Under the pieces are notes generated by a model. That model saw nothing but the letters and a program-made list of their open reading frames with translations. It did not search any database and was not told the DNA's origin. Below, piece by piece: positions 12,276-26,032 of a stretch of 64,000 bases of DNA. The stretch is from assembly GCA_008711295.1 (NCBI GenBank), contig VUYV01000101.1:2435383-2499382 (forward strand), read 5' to 3'. The first letter of the stretch is position 1; each line of letters begins with the position of its first letter. The translations under genes and the position numbers were made by a program. Source of the stretch: Anarhynchus alexandrinus (Eukaryota; Chordata; Aves; Charadriiformes; Charadriidae).

Positions 12276-14310
12276 AGCATCTAGTGTGGTAACTTACATC
12301 AGTTTAAAGGGGATGTAAAAATAACAGCCAATTGGTATGTAATATTTAAATTATTTTACCAATGTTTACATGACTTCATGAAAAATCAAGAGAGCATTCT
12401 TACTATATAGAATTTAAATGTATTGATTTCCTACCATAGATGCATTTGTGCCATTTTTTTTACTGCAAAACCTGAACATGAAATGATCTACGTAATTGGA
12501 GACTGAAGAAAGAACCAGGGAGAGGAAAGATTTACTTGTTCAGCTGTAATATATAAAAGTATAGATTTGCATTTAGTTCCAGTTAAATATGCTTAAAGAA
12601 AAGAGAAAAACAAACAAACAAAAAACCCCCAAACCCAGAAAAACCTCTTTATAACAGTGTCTGTGGAATTAAACATATACTGTTTTTATTGATGATAAAA
12701 CAGTTTTCTCCCTCTGCAATTCCACATAAATGCAGCCTCAAGCGTTAGCATTACAGGATCTCTGATGACTTCCAACTTTGATTTTCCAATTCGGAGTTTT
12801 TACTAAGTTGACAACCGTATCATTAATAATGAAAAGTGGGAGTTTTATTAATCAAACATGTTCAGCCACCCAAACATGATTAAAACTTGATATAATCTTA
12901 CAGTGCACCTGGAAATATTTTCATGAAATATTGATTTAATAGTAAGTGAAGTGTCGAGAAGATGTCTAGCCCTCTGCTCCCTTTTTCTTTAAATATGTAA
13001 TCCAACAATGTAAATCATAAGCACACCTGCCCTGACATTGATAAGACTACGGTCCAGTCTCCTGCCTGTCTGTTTAAGTAGCTAAATTCTAAGCAGTTTT
13101 GGTTGCCTAAATATTCTGTTTAATGCTATGGTTTATGCTTCCAAAAGATTTCACCCCATAAGAAAAACAAGAAAGAGTTGAAATAATACAAAATTGCAGA
13201 AATACATTTATATTGAAATAAATAATGTTGAGGAACAGGGCTAGTTAAGTTTAAAATGTCCTCACTCCAACCTGTGTGAGGTCACCCTGTGAGCTAAGGC
13301 ATGCAAGGAAGAGCTTGTACCTTAGAGTTAATAAATCCAGCATGACAGCTTTCCAGGGAAAATACCTTGCCTCATTCTGTGTTTGAAAAGTTTGTGAGCC
13401 CAGTCCAGGCTTCCTCTGGTCAGGAGATCCCACTGAAGGAGAATCATAAAAATGCCCTGTAGGTCCAGGAGAAAAGAAATGCGCTCTTCCAGGTCATATT
13501 TTTCTCCAAACTTAATCTAAAAGCATGCCTCATTTGGTGATTTTGCCACATTACTGTTCACAATTCATTAATAAACTCATTAAAAAATCTTAAAGATTTC
13601 CAAGAGAAGACAGGGCCGGGAAGCGATGAGAATCTGGAAGCTTGGATTAGGGGCTGGGACTGGTGGGACAGGGGCACTAATACCCAGGGAGAGGCGAAGT
13701 GGGAAAGACGGGACTAGAAGCCCATGAGAGGAGGAAAATGAAAAACAGAGAAGGAAGTTGGGGAAGGCTGGACAAGAAAACTTCTGTCGTAGGATTTGGA
13801 ACCATGCAGCGTAGGAAAGACTGGGGCATGGCAGAAAGGGAGATGGCAGGGATGAGGAGACTGGGACTGGGATGAGAAGCTGGTAAACTCATGCTGGAGC
13901 TGATTGCGTAAAACAGCTAGAAAGTCAGAGCTGTGAATGAGAAAAGGCTTTGGACAGAGGCAAAATGCATTCAGATCGGTGGAAAGACTACATTGCTGTT
14001 CAGAGCCTGGAAAAGAGTCCAAGACCCTCAGATCTCACTAATTCTCTGCTGTCAACAAAATGCTTATTAACCCATGGCAAAATGTCTGTGTTTCGTCCTT
14101 TTCTGAAACTGGGTGCTAAATGATCACAGACAGTATCAGTGACTGAGCTCAGGTACCCATACAGCTGCAGGATGGCCTGCAAATAGAATAAGTAAGGACA
14201 ATGTTCAGGGCAACCTTTTTTCAATCAAGAAGTAGATAGATTCAATTGAGGCCCTTGAATCCAGCAAAACTTTGGAGGAAAATCAAGAAACAAGGCTGCT
14301 TATTTTTTCA

Positions 14311-14339
14311 CAAACAAACAAACAAACAAACAAACAAAA
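14311..14339 (+). repeat. (CAAA)n microsatellite
   Basis: Seven CAAA units in AT-rich intronic DNA. Confidence 0.95.
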
Positions 14340-14769
14340 CAACCTCCTAAATGCAAGAACCACAAAGCTTTGACCATTTTGGCTTTTGTCATTCATTGAT
14401 ATCTGGAAGAAACTGCCAAAAATGTAATATTCCCTGTTGGCAGGGCTTCAGGCTTTGTGAGACTTGATAGGCTCCTGCAGGGAAAATCAAGGCAATCTGT
14501 GTTAAGAATGCACTGCTCTGTACTGAAAGACCTTTGCAGAACACGGGGAACAAAAAAGAAGGCTTCAGCTCTTCACATTGTAGTCTGATGGTTTTCGCAT
14601 AAACCTATTTAAAGAATTACCCTATACAATCACTGCAAGAGAGGACCTGAGGAGCCTCATTTAGCAGGACAGGCTAACATAAGACAATGGCACTTATCTT
14701 CAAGAAAAGTCTTACAAGGGAAAAGATGTACAACCAACAACTGAAAAGAGAACATGCCAGACGTAGAGC

Positions 14770-14802
14770 TTTAGATTTAGTTTTAGAGTTAGATTTAGAG
14801 CT
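14770..14802 (+). repeat. Short TTAGA/TTTAG-rich repeat
   Basis: Imperfect tandem array of TTAGAT/TTAGTT/TTAGAG units giving an alternating Leu/Asp/Glu open frame. Confidence 0.7.
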
Positions 14803-17800
14803 GTTCTTGCTTATATCCATCCAAGTCTTTTATTACATTAGAAATATCATAGGTAGATTAGAAGCTTCAGATCCTGGACTGCCTGTCTGTAGTATGAAAT
14901 AATACTGACTGTCTTGGCCTTCATTTCATCTTTTTTCTTTTTAAATCTGAATTATTATGGGGTTGTATAGAAATCCATTCAAGGATGGAGTAGATGTAAG
15001 AATATCAGTTACTACTGAAGTTCATTACTGCGAGGTTGAGAGGGTGGGATGGCAAGGAACAACATATATACCAAGTTTAATCAAATCATAAACTTAGAAT
15101 CTCGAGCTGCTAACTTTATATATTGCTTCAGTCCTAAGAGTCATCTTTTATGTTTATGTATTTTCACATCTATAGAACTGTATCAGAAATGTTTTTGTAA
15201 TACCGTCTACTACATTAAATCATCCAGGCCTTGATTAAAACCACTTAAAATTAATAATTCATGGATAGTATCATAAAAGATATCACAAGACTAGGAAGAT
15301 ATTTCTGACTGCTCATGGGAACTAATTATGTTTGCCATTTCTGATGGAGACATGCATGTTATCTTGCAAGAGTATAGGTCACTCTGGTTGGTATTTAGAA
15401 GACAGCATTATTCATCGGTCCCATTGGCTTCATCAAGAAGCTGTGTTTAATGATTATTTTAAAGAACAAATTGCATTTTCTGACATTAAAATTCAACGTC
15501 TAGAAAACTCTTGGAGTGATAATTTCCAAAGCAATTTGTAGACCAAGAGGGAGTATGCTATAGGAAAAAAAGTGTGTGATAGGTTGAGATGGAACAAAAT
15601 TGCATATATCTCTTTACTTAAAGTAGGAAAAGAATAATAATACAGAAATAATGAAACAGAAATGAAGACTGCCTGAGGATAGGTAGCTCCAGATGAAACA
15701 AACCAGGCAGAAGAAGGTTGATTCAAGGAGAAAAGCAAGGAGGAAGTAGTTAGAGGTTTCATAATTGAATTAATTTGAAGATAGAATAAGAAGGGATTTG
15801 GCTTGGGTTTTTTTCAGTATTGTGGTTACTTAAATGTGCTGTTTCCAAAATAGCCAAAGCAATTAGTTTACGTCAATAATTAATTACAGCACTTGCCAAA
15901 AATAACAATTTGAGGCAAACCAGGTTACGAATGGTGCTAAGAAATCTTTAACCAGTGAAACAACTTTCTTCTTTTCTTAAGGTTAAACTTTCTGAAAGCT
16001 CTAAAAGTAAAAAGCTCCAAGGCTGAAGTATTGTTGACTAAAATTCAGTTCTGAATGCATTTTCACAGATGACCCATGCATCCCTAAAAACTCTGGGAAA
16101 TGCTGACCAAATGCAGCTATGCATAAAAAAATAAAAACTCAAGGCAGTGCTCACAGGTGATCTGTCATTTTCAATTTGGTATTTTGGTATATATCAGTAT
16201 GTGTTGACCTTGTGCTAAAAATACATTTAAATATTAATGGAAAAGCAACCTACTTGCATCACAAGTGATTCTTCAGGCTCTTCCAAGCACTTCAGTTTTA
16301 ACAGTCTCCTATTCATTGTCTGACAGTTCAAGGAGGTTACACCTGCCATTAGCATCTCATTAATGTCTTTTTTACATACAAAGACCCAAAGTTTGCCATA
16401 ACTGGTTGGCAGTGCCATAGAAACCTAATTCCAGGGGCTAAAGCATGAAGGGGTTTAGCACAATAGCCTTTTACCCAAGCAGGGCACAAGCGTGTTTATT
16501 CGCATCATTCCTATTGCAAACACTGCACAGCCTGGTACAAATTGGAGATAACACACAGCAGAAGTCTAGATGTAGAATAAAATTACCAGTAGTCAAGGCT
16601 TAGATTATGTAGTCAAAGAAAGAACACACTAAGGGAAAACTAATCTTAATATCAAAATACTCAAGCTGTTTGCCTGAAGTATTAAGTCTCACGTGGAGCA
16701 TCTTGTCCTAGTCAGGCTCATCAATAAATGCAACAGTAATTGATTAGTGGTAACTCAGTTCCAGAAGGCACTTCTCATTCTATAAGGTATAATCTGCACA
16801 CAGGAATAGGCTCTCTTTGTAAAGAGCAGTAACAGAAGAAAAAAAAAAAAAAGGAGAAAAAGGGATAGGCACAATATTTTAGTCCTTCCCCAGTTTGTTT
16901 TTTGTTTTTGATTTTGAAAGCATTTTTTATTGGATCAAATGTACACAGCAAACTATACTCCTTGCTAACATAAACTCCTCAAGACCCTATTTACACAGTG
17001 CCAACTTCTACCCTGGGCTAATCTAATGCCCTTCTTAAATGTTGTATAAATTGCAAATCCCTGAACTGTCAAAAGCTAGTGTTCAGTAAGCAGGTGCTGT
17101 CAGCACAGATTCAGCCATAGCACTTGATTACTGTACCCTTCATGGAGAGAAACCTAAGACTTATTCCTCGAGCCGACTCTTCCCCTCAGGTTGATGCTTA
17201 CTGAGCATTGTGAATATTGTCTTGCTGAGACCAACCTGTGTAAATAAGGTACTTCATTTTCCAGTCTGTCTGGTGGTTTCAAAAATCAGTAAAGTTATTG
17301 GGGAGAAATATGAAAAACCTGTTTATACTTCTTTCCCAAAGTAGACTGTTGCTCAGGTAGCTCTTAGGCAAAGTAGGTCTCAAATGTGATGGTTATTCTG
17401 TATGTGGTCAGGTTGCAAAGGTGTGTATGCTATTTAAATGGGACCCTAACTATTTATGAATTTCCTTCTCATGGGGCTGAATCGTATTTCCCCAGCTGGT
17501 TATTTCTAACATGTTACCAGTTTGTGCATGTGGTATTTTCTCCCCATTTTGCATTCAGATTCATCTGTGGAAGCAAAGCACAGGGCAAAGAGATTGCTAG
17601 CTGTAAAAAATAAAAATAAATCAAAGGCTTAATTTAAGACTGCCAGTGAAGTTTTTTGACCACCCCTTGGGTACCTCATTAAACATTTTTGCAGTCCTAA
17701 GACCTTCAGAAATGGAAACATTCCTACACAAGTAGGTCCCATATTTGTTTCATTAGATGAGCACAGACAGATTCTGTTTGCATATGTAAAACCTACGTAC

Positions 17801-18351
17801 ATTGGAGAAAACTCTCAAAAGTGCCTGTTGGTCAATCTGTGGAGCACACAGAGTCATGAGGGACCTTGCATGTTGTGGATGCCCGGTAGCAGTGGTCCCA
17901 AAGTGATCCCACTAAGACTGGCAATCCATCAGTTTTAGCAAGGCATTCATAGTGTTGCAACATTGGCTGGTGCCAGAGCATGCTGTGCTCATCCAATTAC
18001 CTTGTAAATATATGGCACAAGTGACTTAGAAACCTGTACCTCGTTGATTTCCAATAGAGTGAACTGCTTTTGAAAGTGCTATGACTAATATTTTTAGGTG
18101 GCAGTCAGCAGAAGACATCCACTGGGCTAGAGTTCACACTTAGTTGTTTAATGAAAGCAGGGCATGGTTACAAGTCGCAGGCCTGCAAGGCCCAGCAATG
18201 AAGGCAGTTCATGCAGAAACAATCGGTGCTATCATACGTACACAGGAATGATGAACTGCCAGCCTCCAGCCTTTACGTAGTTATTCTGTTCCACTGGTGT
18301 AGCTATTCAAATTTTTAACTGAGTTATATGAATGAAACTGACTTGGCCCTT

Positions 18352-19508
18352 TCATAGAATCATAGGATCATCTAGGTTGGAAGGGATCTTTAAGATCATT
18401 GAGTCCAACCATCAACCTAACATGGCCAAAACCACCACTAAACCATGTTGTTTAACCACTAAGTCTACCCATCTTTTAAATACCTCCAGGAATGGCGACT
18501 CCACCACTTCCCTGGGCAGCCTGTTGCAATATTTAATAACCCTTTCTGTGAAGAAATTTTTCCTAGTAATCCAATCTCAACCTCCCCTGGCACAACTTGA
18601 GGCCATTTCCTCTTGTCCTATCACTTGTTACTTGGGAGAAGACGCCAACACTCAACTCGCTACAACCTCCTTTCAGGTAGCTGTAGAGAGCAATAAGGTC
18701 TCCCCTCAGCCTCCTTTTTCCCAGACTAAACAACCCCAGTTCCCTCAGTTGTTCCTCATAAGANCTTGTTCTCACCAGCTTTCTTGCCCTTCTCTGGACA
18801 TCCTCCAGCACCTCAATGTCTTTCTTGTAGTGAGGGGCCCAAAAATTAACACAGTATTTGAGGTGCAGTCTCACCAGTGCCGAGTACAGTGGAACAATCA
18901 CATCCCTAGTCCTGCTGGCCACACTATTCCTGATACAGGCCAGGATGCTGTTGGCCTTCTTGGCCACCTGGGCACACTGCTAGCTCATATTCAGCCAGCT
19001 GTTGACCAACACCCCCAAGTCCTTCTCTGGCTTTCCAGCCACTCTTCCCCAAGCCTGTAGCGCTGCATGGTGTTGTTGTGACCCAAGTGCAGGACCCGGC
19101 ACTGAGCCGTGTTGAACCTCACACCATTGGCCTCTGCCAATCAGTCCAGCCTGTCCAGATCCCTCTGTAGAGCCTTCCTACCCTCACGCAGATCATGACT
19201 CCCACCCAACCTGGTGTCATCTGCAAACTTACTGAGGGTGCACTTGATCCCCTCATCCAGGTGATTGATCAATATATTAAGCAGAACTGGCCCCAGTACT
19301 GAGCCCTGGGGGAACACCACTTGTGACCAGCCACCAACTGGATTTAACTCCATTCACCACAACTCTCTGGGCCCATCCATTCAGCCATTTTTTTACCCAG
19401 TGAATTGTACGCTCATCTAAGCCATGAGCAGCCAGTTTCTCCAGGAGAATGCTATGGCAAACAGTGTCAAAAACTTTACTCAAATCCAGGTAAAGGACAT
19501 CCACAGAA
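18352..19508 (-). mobile_element. CR1 LINE, antisense, with reverse transcriptase remnant
   Basis: About 1.16 kb of the 3' part of a chicken-type CR1. Its 3' end is at 18352 (reads TCATAGAATCAT on the plus strand) and its 5' truncation near 19508. Reading the minus strand, ORF2 remnants include LYLDLSKVFDTVCHSILLEK (RT motif A), [20 protein letters not shown] and FADDTRLGG (catalytic DD motif). Further on are [35 protein letters not shown] and [16 protein letters not shown] five-G run at 19308-19312, where the family has four, breaks the frame between GVP and QGS. Another break separates the FADD piece from the C-terminal piece, and an ambiguous base lies at 18764. It is non-functional. Confidence 0.95.
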
Positions 19509-21427
19509 GTTGTACAAAAACCTAATGTTTTACAAATATTTGGGAAAAAATAACTTTAAAACACACACTCTGCTGTTTACTTCTATGTGCACACTACAGC
19601 TTCAGCCACCACAGCAGTGAAGTCATTAAATAGTTAAAACACAAATAGATTCTGTCCTTTTTAGCCATTCCCAAATTGTTCTCCTCTTATAAATAGTTGG
19701 TTGAAGTTGCTGAATTTTCAAAGTCTTTGTACTGTTACAGTCAGTTAGAATTCATCTCATGTTCCCTTTTAATTTGCACATATCTGACATACAATCCTCT
19801 TCACACAGTGCCATTTGAATAGGTGGTTAATGATGATTCATGGGTTGAAGTGCAACAGGCCACTCCACTCCCCCCAAAACTCATACATTTTTAGGTAATT
19901 GCATGGATATTTGTAGTTGAGGAAAACTGGAACCTATAAAGTAATAATCAAAAATATTACCATATACTCTTCGAAAAGGTAGCATAGTTGAAAAATAAAT
20001 CCATAGTTTGGTCTGGCTTGATTACACAGAATTGCTTTTGTATTTGCCAAGAACTAATTAACTTCTGGCATCAATGGATGTCGATATCTTCCTGCACTAT
20101 AGTTGCTCCACTCTACAATTAACTGTGAATTTTGAAGGAAACATCAGCTTTGTGTCACTGAACCACCTACCTTGCTCATCCCTTTCTTCAGAATTTTGCA
20201 GGAGTCCTTTCTTCTCTCTGCAGTTCTTTGTGGTCACTATTCTTCTTCTGGATCACGCAGGGAAGACGTAGAAAGACATGTAGGCTCTTGCCCAGGACTG
20301 AAGAGAATGATCAAAAGGTAGTACTGAAAGGCACTCAGTTCTATTTCTTCATTTGCACCAGGGATAGCATTAGTCCTTTTTCTGACAGTGTGTAATTTAA
20401 CAGAAGCCCTTTAAAAATTCAATGCATGTTATTCTCCTGTAATTTAAATATTTCACACTGCAGTATATCAGATAAAGAGAATTCATCAATAAACAAAAAC
20501 AATTCCTTAGAGACAGAAAGGAGAGCAATATCAATAGACTTGAGCTAAATCTCTGATTTAATGTCTTCAATCAAGCGAACACTATTGGCAGGTTAAAGCC
20601 AAGTTTATTGCCAGTTGAACTAAAAGAAGGAAATACTTCTCATGAAAACTAGTGAAAGTCTGATTATGGCATTAAGAAATGAAAAATATTCCTCATAAAT
20701 AAAGATGAACAGATGAGAAGTAGATGGATTTGGATGCGATTTAGACTGGCTTTTTCATTCATCACAAAGGAATGGGGAAGCACTAGGTAATCCAGGAGGG
20801 CAGTACACTAAAGAAAAAGGGCTAGTAGGAACAGGAAAAAAAAAAGGACCATTTATTTAGCACAAAATTAATTTATTAATAGCACATTGCAATGAAGGCA
20901 TTGGGAGATGTGAAGGAAAAAACATTGCATGAATACCAGAGATACAAGCTCGGGAAATTAATGTAGGCAAAGAAGGAGCTAAAATAACAATCGGAAGTGG
21001 GGTTACCTTTTTCCAGTTGTCAAATGTCTTGGAAGTAAATCAGAGTGAGTGCATATGGATCAATACTTTTCTTTATTCTACCAGATAAAACAGCAAATAG
21101 AATGCAAGCTTGCGTCTGTTACAAATTACCAAATAGCTCTGTAGAAAAACAAGAGACATCTAACTATAATGTGAAGTGAGAAATAGTTGTGCCTTAATCT
21201 GAAGGACTATGCTAGAAAACTCCTTCTGCAAATACTAGTATTCCTTGGAATTTATTGACCTTACCCCTTAAAATTTCTTAGCTTAAAAAGTGTTGTTTGC
21301 GGCATGCAGGAATTTGGTGTGAGATAGAAAGTTAAGTGTAAAAGATAAACTATTACAGTTTTTTTTTTGAATGCAAGTAATAACTTACTGGTTTTATGTG
21401 TGGAAAATAGAAAACACCATTTAAGAA

Positions 21428-21942
21428 GGATGTGAAGGTCCTTGAACGTGTCCAGAGGAGGGCAACAAAGCTGGTGAAGGGACTGGAAGGAATGTCCTGT
21501 GAGGAGCAGCTAAGGACTCTGGGTTTGCCTAGTCTGGAGAGAAGGAGGCTGAGGGGTAACCTCATTGCTTTCTACGGGTTCCTGAGGAGGAGAAGTGGAG
21601 AGGGAGGTGCTGAGCTCTTCTCCCTGGGTTCCAGTGATAGCACATGTGGGGACAGTTCAAAGCTGCACCAAGGGTGGTTTAGACTGGACATTAGGAGCAT
21701 TTCTTTACTGAGAGGGTGGTCAAACACTGGAACAGGCTTCCTAGTGAGGTGGTTGGTACCCCATGCCTGTCAGTGTTTGAGAGGCATTGGGACAATGCCC
21801 TTAATAACGTGCTTTAACTTTTGGTCAGCTGTGAAGTGGTCAGCAGTTGGACTAAGTGATTGTTGTAGGTCCTTTCCAACGGAACTATTCTATTCTATTC
21901 TATTCTATTCTATTCTATTCTATTCTATTCTATTCTATTCTA
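21428..21942 (+). mobile_element. CR1 LINE 3' fragment with a (TATTC)n tail
   Basis: 5'-truncated CR1. Its open frame of 199 codons begins in the RT C-terminal region (VLERVQRRATKLVKGLEGMS, then CEEQLRTLGLPSLERRRLRG) and runs to the 3' UTR, including TTGTAGGTCCTTTCCAAC. Instead of the usual ATTCTATGA-type ending it finishes in eleven perfect TATTC units (21886-21940). This points to a different CR1 subfamily from the copies at 35640 and 48650, or to microsatellite growth from the tail. Confidence 0.93.
21886..21940 (+). repeat. (TATTC)11 microsatellite at a CR1 tail
   Basis: Eleven uninterrupted five-base units, immediately after the CR1 ending CAACGGAAC. Probably length-variable between individuals. 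Confidence 0.97.
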
Positions 21943-22159
21943 ATGTTACCAGCCACTTCTCCAGCACAACCCCTTCATTAAGTCCTTCTTTACTTAACAT
22001 ACCCTTTGATAATTTGATAACAATAGTTTAAAGAGCTGACCAGGGATCACTACTGCCCATTTGCCACAAGTCCTCAAGGAAGGTTGAGGGGAAATCAAGC
22101 AGGGTTTTTTTTCTTTTTTTTTCTCCCATCATTTTCAAAAAACTGTAAATAAAATGACC

Positions 22160-23495
22160 AAAGTTATTACAGGCTTTTCATCCTGGCATCAGTCTTGAGC
22201 AAAGTTAGGGAACAGCTGATCCTGGAATAGATTAATACAAACGTAGAGGATAATATAATTAACACCAATAAACATTCATTCATAGAAACTAAATCCTGTC
22301 AAACTAGCTCAATATAATCTTCCAAGCTTATATATTTGTGGTGATATAATGTACATTTGTAAGACATCTCACTTGATGCAGTATGACATTTTGATTAAGA
22401 AGCTACAGTGATAAGAAAATCATTGTGTCACATATCAAATTATTAAATTTTGACTATCTGGTAAGATTCAAAACATAGCTAGAAAAACTGTTATTTGTCA
22501 GGGCCTTCTGTTGACGTGCTATGTCTTCTGGCTTGATGCTATTTAATACTTTTTGTTAATGATGGAGAAGCAATCATAACATTAAGAGTCATTGTTTATA
22601 GGTGACACAAAGGCTGAGGGAGCAGTCAATGATGAATGCAAATCAGGGTAGAAAGCAGTTCAGAGAGCTTGGTAGCTTGGATTCAAGTGCCAATAGGCAT
22701 TTCTGTACTTCAGAACAAGTATTCAGGATTGAAGCATGTATTTCGGATTGAAGCCTATGGATTTTGCTTTCCCAGAATTGGAGACCTGCCATTCTGGGTG
22801 CTGCAGGTGTATAGGTTCTGGCATATTTCTTGTCAATTAATAGTTATTTTTAAATATACTCCTCATTTGAAGGTGTGGCCAAAATACCAAGCACAGATTT
22901 TGGATACGTATTCAAAGAAAGATTATTCTCTGGAAGAAGGGCATTTATATTGTCTCTGTATGTTATGCTTATGCAGCTGCTATTAAAATAAGACCTAATT
23001 ATCATGGCTGCACTTCAAGAGTAATTTTGAAAAGTTGTGCAGTGCAGGAAAAAGACAAAAGATTTATTAGAGACTGGAAATAATTCCTTGTGTTAAGAGA
23101 CCATAAGTGATTATCTTGAAGGATAAAGGGTAGTTGATTACCATCTCTAAATACCTGCATGAGAAGAATAAAACTGGTTAAAAAGGGTTCTTCAGTCTAG
23201 CAAAGTTGCATTAAGACTCAATGTCTGAGTTGATGCTAGATGACTGCAGACTAAGAAAAAACACCTGTTTTTCACAGTCAGAGTAACTAAGCATTGAAAG
23301 AACTTCAAGGGTTACAGTGCAACTCTATTGCTGGAAATTTTTAAATGAAGATAGGATGCCTTTCTAAAAGATGTTCTAATTTATCCATAACTTTTGGGTT
23401 TGCAGCAGTGATTAGTTCAGGACAATCTCATACCACGCAGAAAGTGAGACCAGATAATCACCATAGTCTCTTCCAGAATGGAACACGATCAATGG
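22160..23495 (+). mobile_element. Ancient amniote CR1 (turtle/crocodile-like), heavily decayed
   Basis: Long, diverged but colinear match to the old CR1 lineage I know from turtles and crocodilians. In order: ATTACAGGCTTTTCATCCTG; ATCCTGTCAAACTAGCTC; the RT motif-A region as TAAGACATCTCACTTGATGC followed by ATGACATTTTGATTAAGAAG; GGTGACACAAAGGCTGAG; GGGTTCTTCAGTCTAGCAAA; TTTTTAAATGAAGATAGGAT followed by GCCTTTCTAAAAGATGTTCT; and finally GACCAGATAATCACCATAGT with CTCTTCCAGAATGG. No long reading frame of the RT survives. Start and end are approximate. The match is from memory of the consensus, but the number of colinear blocks makes it firm. Confidence 0.82.
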
Positions 23496-26018
23496 CAATG
23501 GGCTTCCAACAGTGATATGCTATTTAAAGCTTTCAAAAGATTATAAGGGAAACTGGGCCACAAGAGCATATGTTAGGGACAGTTGAGGTGGACTAGATGT
23601 CAGTATGAACAGGAAGAAACAGGTTACCCCATTCCATTATTATATAAAGATGTCACAGTACAGTCACAATGGTGAGGCCACAGCTGTGAACATTTTAATT
23701 GAACAAAAGAATATCAGGTCAAGCAAAACGTTGCGGTTTTAATATTATTTTATTAAAAATGTGTAAAATTAAATTCTGAGGAAGGAAAAAAGAACATTTT
23801 ATTTGAAAATGTTTACATGGGATTTTTTGATAGCTAATTGAAAGCTATTTCAACTGGTTTTCAAATTATAGGCTCACCAAACCCAGTCCTGTGGGACTTC
23901 ACAACAAACTTCAGTACAAAGGGGCCTCCTCTGACAAACAAGAGCTCTTGTAAGAAATTCAGTTCCAGAAATAAATGAGAAGTGATCAGCGCTGACAGAT
24001 GACATAAACCTGGGGGTTCACTGGCATGATTTGGTGCTTATTAAGAGCAAAATGAATGCAAGAGTCATTAGTGTTGTATATTCTCAGACCTTCTACAGTA
24101 TTTGGTGCTCTGTGGAGCATGAATAATGTTGTGTTAAAAAAGCATTGCACAGGTCCCCGTCAATAAACCCTTTCAAAAAAAGATTCCTGCATAAATGACA
24201 CACACCTTCACTCCAATCCTGCATCTACTTTCACTGACATAGGCAGATATGGTAATTTATTATTGTTTTTACTTCATCTGCTATTGTTCACTTTTATTCT
24301 TCAAGCACAAAATAAAACCTATATATGGTAAATAGCAACATTTTTTAGGAATAGTGAGTAATGCATCATGCATGCTACACCATGTTTGTATATTGATTTT
24401 CTCTCAGATTGATGCATGAATGCAAATGGAGATTATGCGGGCAACTTTTCTACTGCTAGGGCAGAAATCGAACAGGACTGGTATTCATTGATCGAAGTCT
24501 TGCTTATGGCATTATACATTTTTATACCCATTATGTGGCTTGATGAAACTGCATTTTTTGGAGGATTTTCCAATATTACTTGTACCTTACAACAGCCAAA
24601 TTAAAAATCCATCGTTTTCATTAGTACTCCATTTGAAAGAACATACAAAATGATACTTCATGTTGTAAAACAAAAATGTCATTATGCCTCAAGATAATAG
24701 GCCTGAACAGCCTGAGAGCAATTCTGATGCTCATAATACCACATAGATGAGAAAGAGGCTGCAACATCACATAGATTTTTTTGGGAGGAGAGTATTATAT
24801 AGAGTAGTAGGGCTGGGAAGAAAGAATAGGTGTATTTGGCAGGACAGCCTGTATAAGTATATAAATACGTAAGTATACAAATAAGTAAAATATTCTTGAT
24901 CATGCCATCAAATATTAAAGTCTTTTTTTTTGTTTGTTTGTTTGGGTTTTTTGCCAAGCTTGTATTTTTAGAATTAATTTTGTAGGTCAAGTGTGTTCAT
25001 GGGCATTCATCCATCTCCCGAGTACATTCAAAGCACTCCAGATCCTTCACAGAAGATATGGGCTATAGCTACAGACACTGAAATTATTACAGCTGAATCA
25101 AAAGTAATTATTTTTGAAAGTGTTAGTATGGCATATAATGAATTGGTTAGGGTAAAAGAAATATTGTCTAGTAGGTTTCAAATTGCTAAGGGACACAAAG
25201 AATTTAAATGTTGAAAAAATGGGTCTTTTATTTATTTAATTCCAGTTCTTCATCAAGACTTCCAGTACACAATCTATGTATGCCAACAATTCTAGGAAAA
25301 AAAAAAATTCAAAGAAATTACATCTTTGAACAAATTCATAGGTTTTCCAGATTTGATACTAAATGCCAAAATCAGAGGATGAAATAACTTTATGTGCTGG
25401 AAACATAGTCATTAACTTTCAGAAGCAGGTAACAGCTCATTTAACAAACCTGTCATTTTATAAAAATCTTTTGAAAATGCCGCTTGCACCAAAGAAAATG
25501 AAAGTTCACTATCTAAGGAAGAACAAGCAGAATAAATGCAAATTTTTTGAGGGTGATGAAAAAAATTTATAGCTTCAAGTAAAAATATATTCCTCAATAT
25601 TATATTCCTCTTGTTATTAAACAAGAAAAAAAAAAACAAATTTAATGGCTTTTGGTTCTGATAAGTTAGGACAAAGTCTTGGTCTTACTTGACTTTAAAA
25701 AATCTGTTACTTTCAGACAGCCTGGGATCTGGTCTTTGCTTTTCACACTCTAATCTGTCAATATTTGATTTTTATTACCCATGCTTATGAATATGTATAT
25801 ACTTATAATTGAACATGATTTCTACAAGCAGAAACAATGCTGTTGGCATTGAGTTTCTTCTTTTCACTATATACTGGTATAGTAATTTGTCTACCATAAC
25901 GGGAAACGTAAGCAATGATTCAGCACTCATGGTGTGAGTGCATTTCTGGAAAATTTGCTTTTCAAGTGTAAATGCTGAAAGCCAAACCTGGGCTACACTG
26001 CACTTGTGCATGCACGCG

Positions 26019-26032
26019 CACACACACACACA
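26019..26032 (+). repeat. (CA)n microsatellite
   Basis: Short CA run within CACGCGCACACAC...AGACAC. Confidence 0.9.

Noticed and set aside
18332..19060. 242-codon plus-strand open frame, the longest in the window
   Set aside because: It is the antisense of CR1 ORF2 and its 3' UTR (real direction is minus); not a gene.
22636..22986. 116-codon plus-strand open frame
   Set aside because: It lies inside the decayed ancient CR1 and its translation does not match the RT; a chance opening.
24993..25572. Two neighbouring plus-strand frames (73 and 69 codons) with Lys/Asn-rich composition
   Set aside because: Composition is that expected of AT-rich DNA; no domain and no shared frame.
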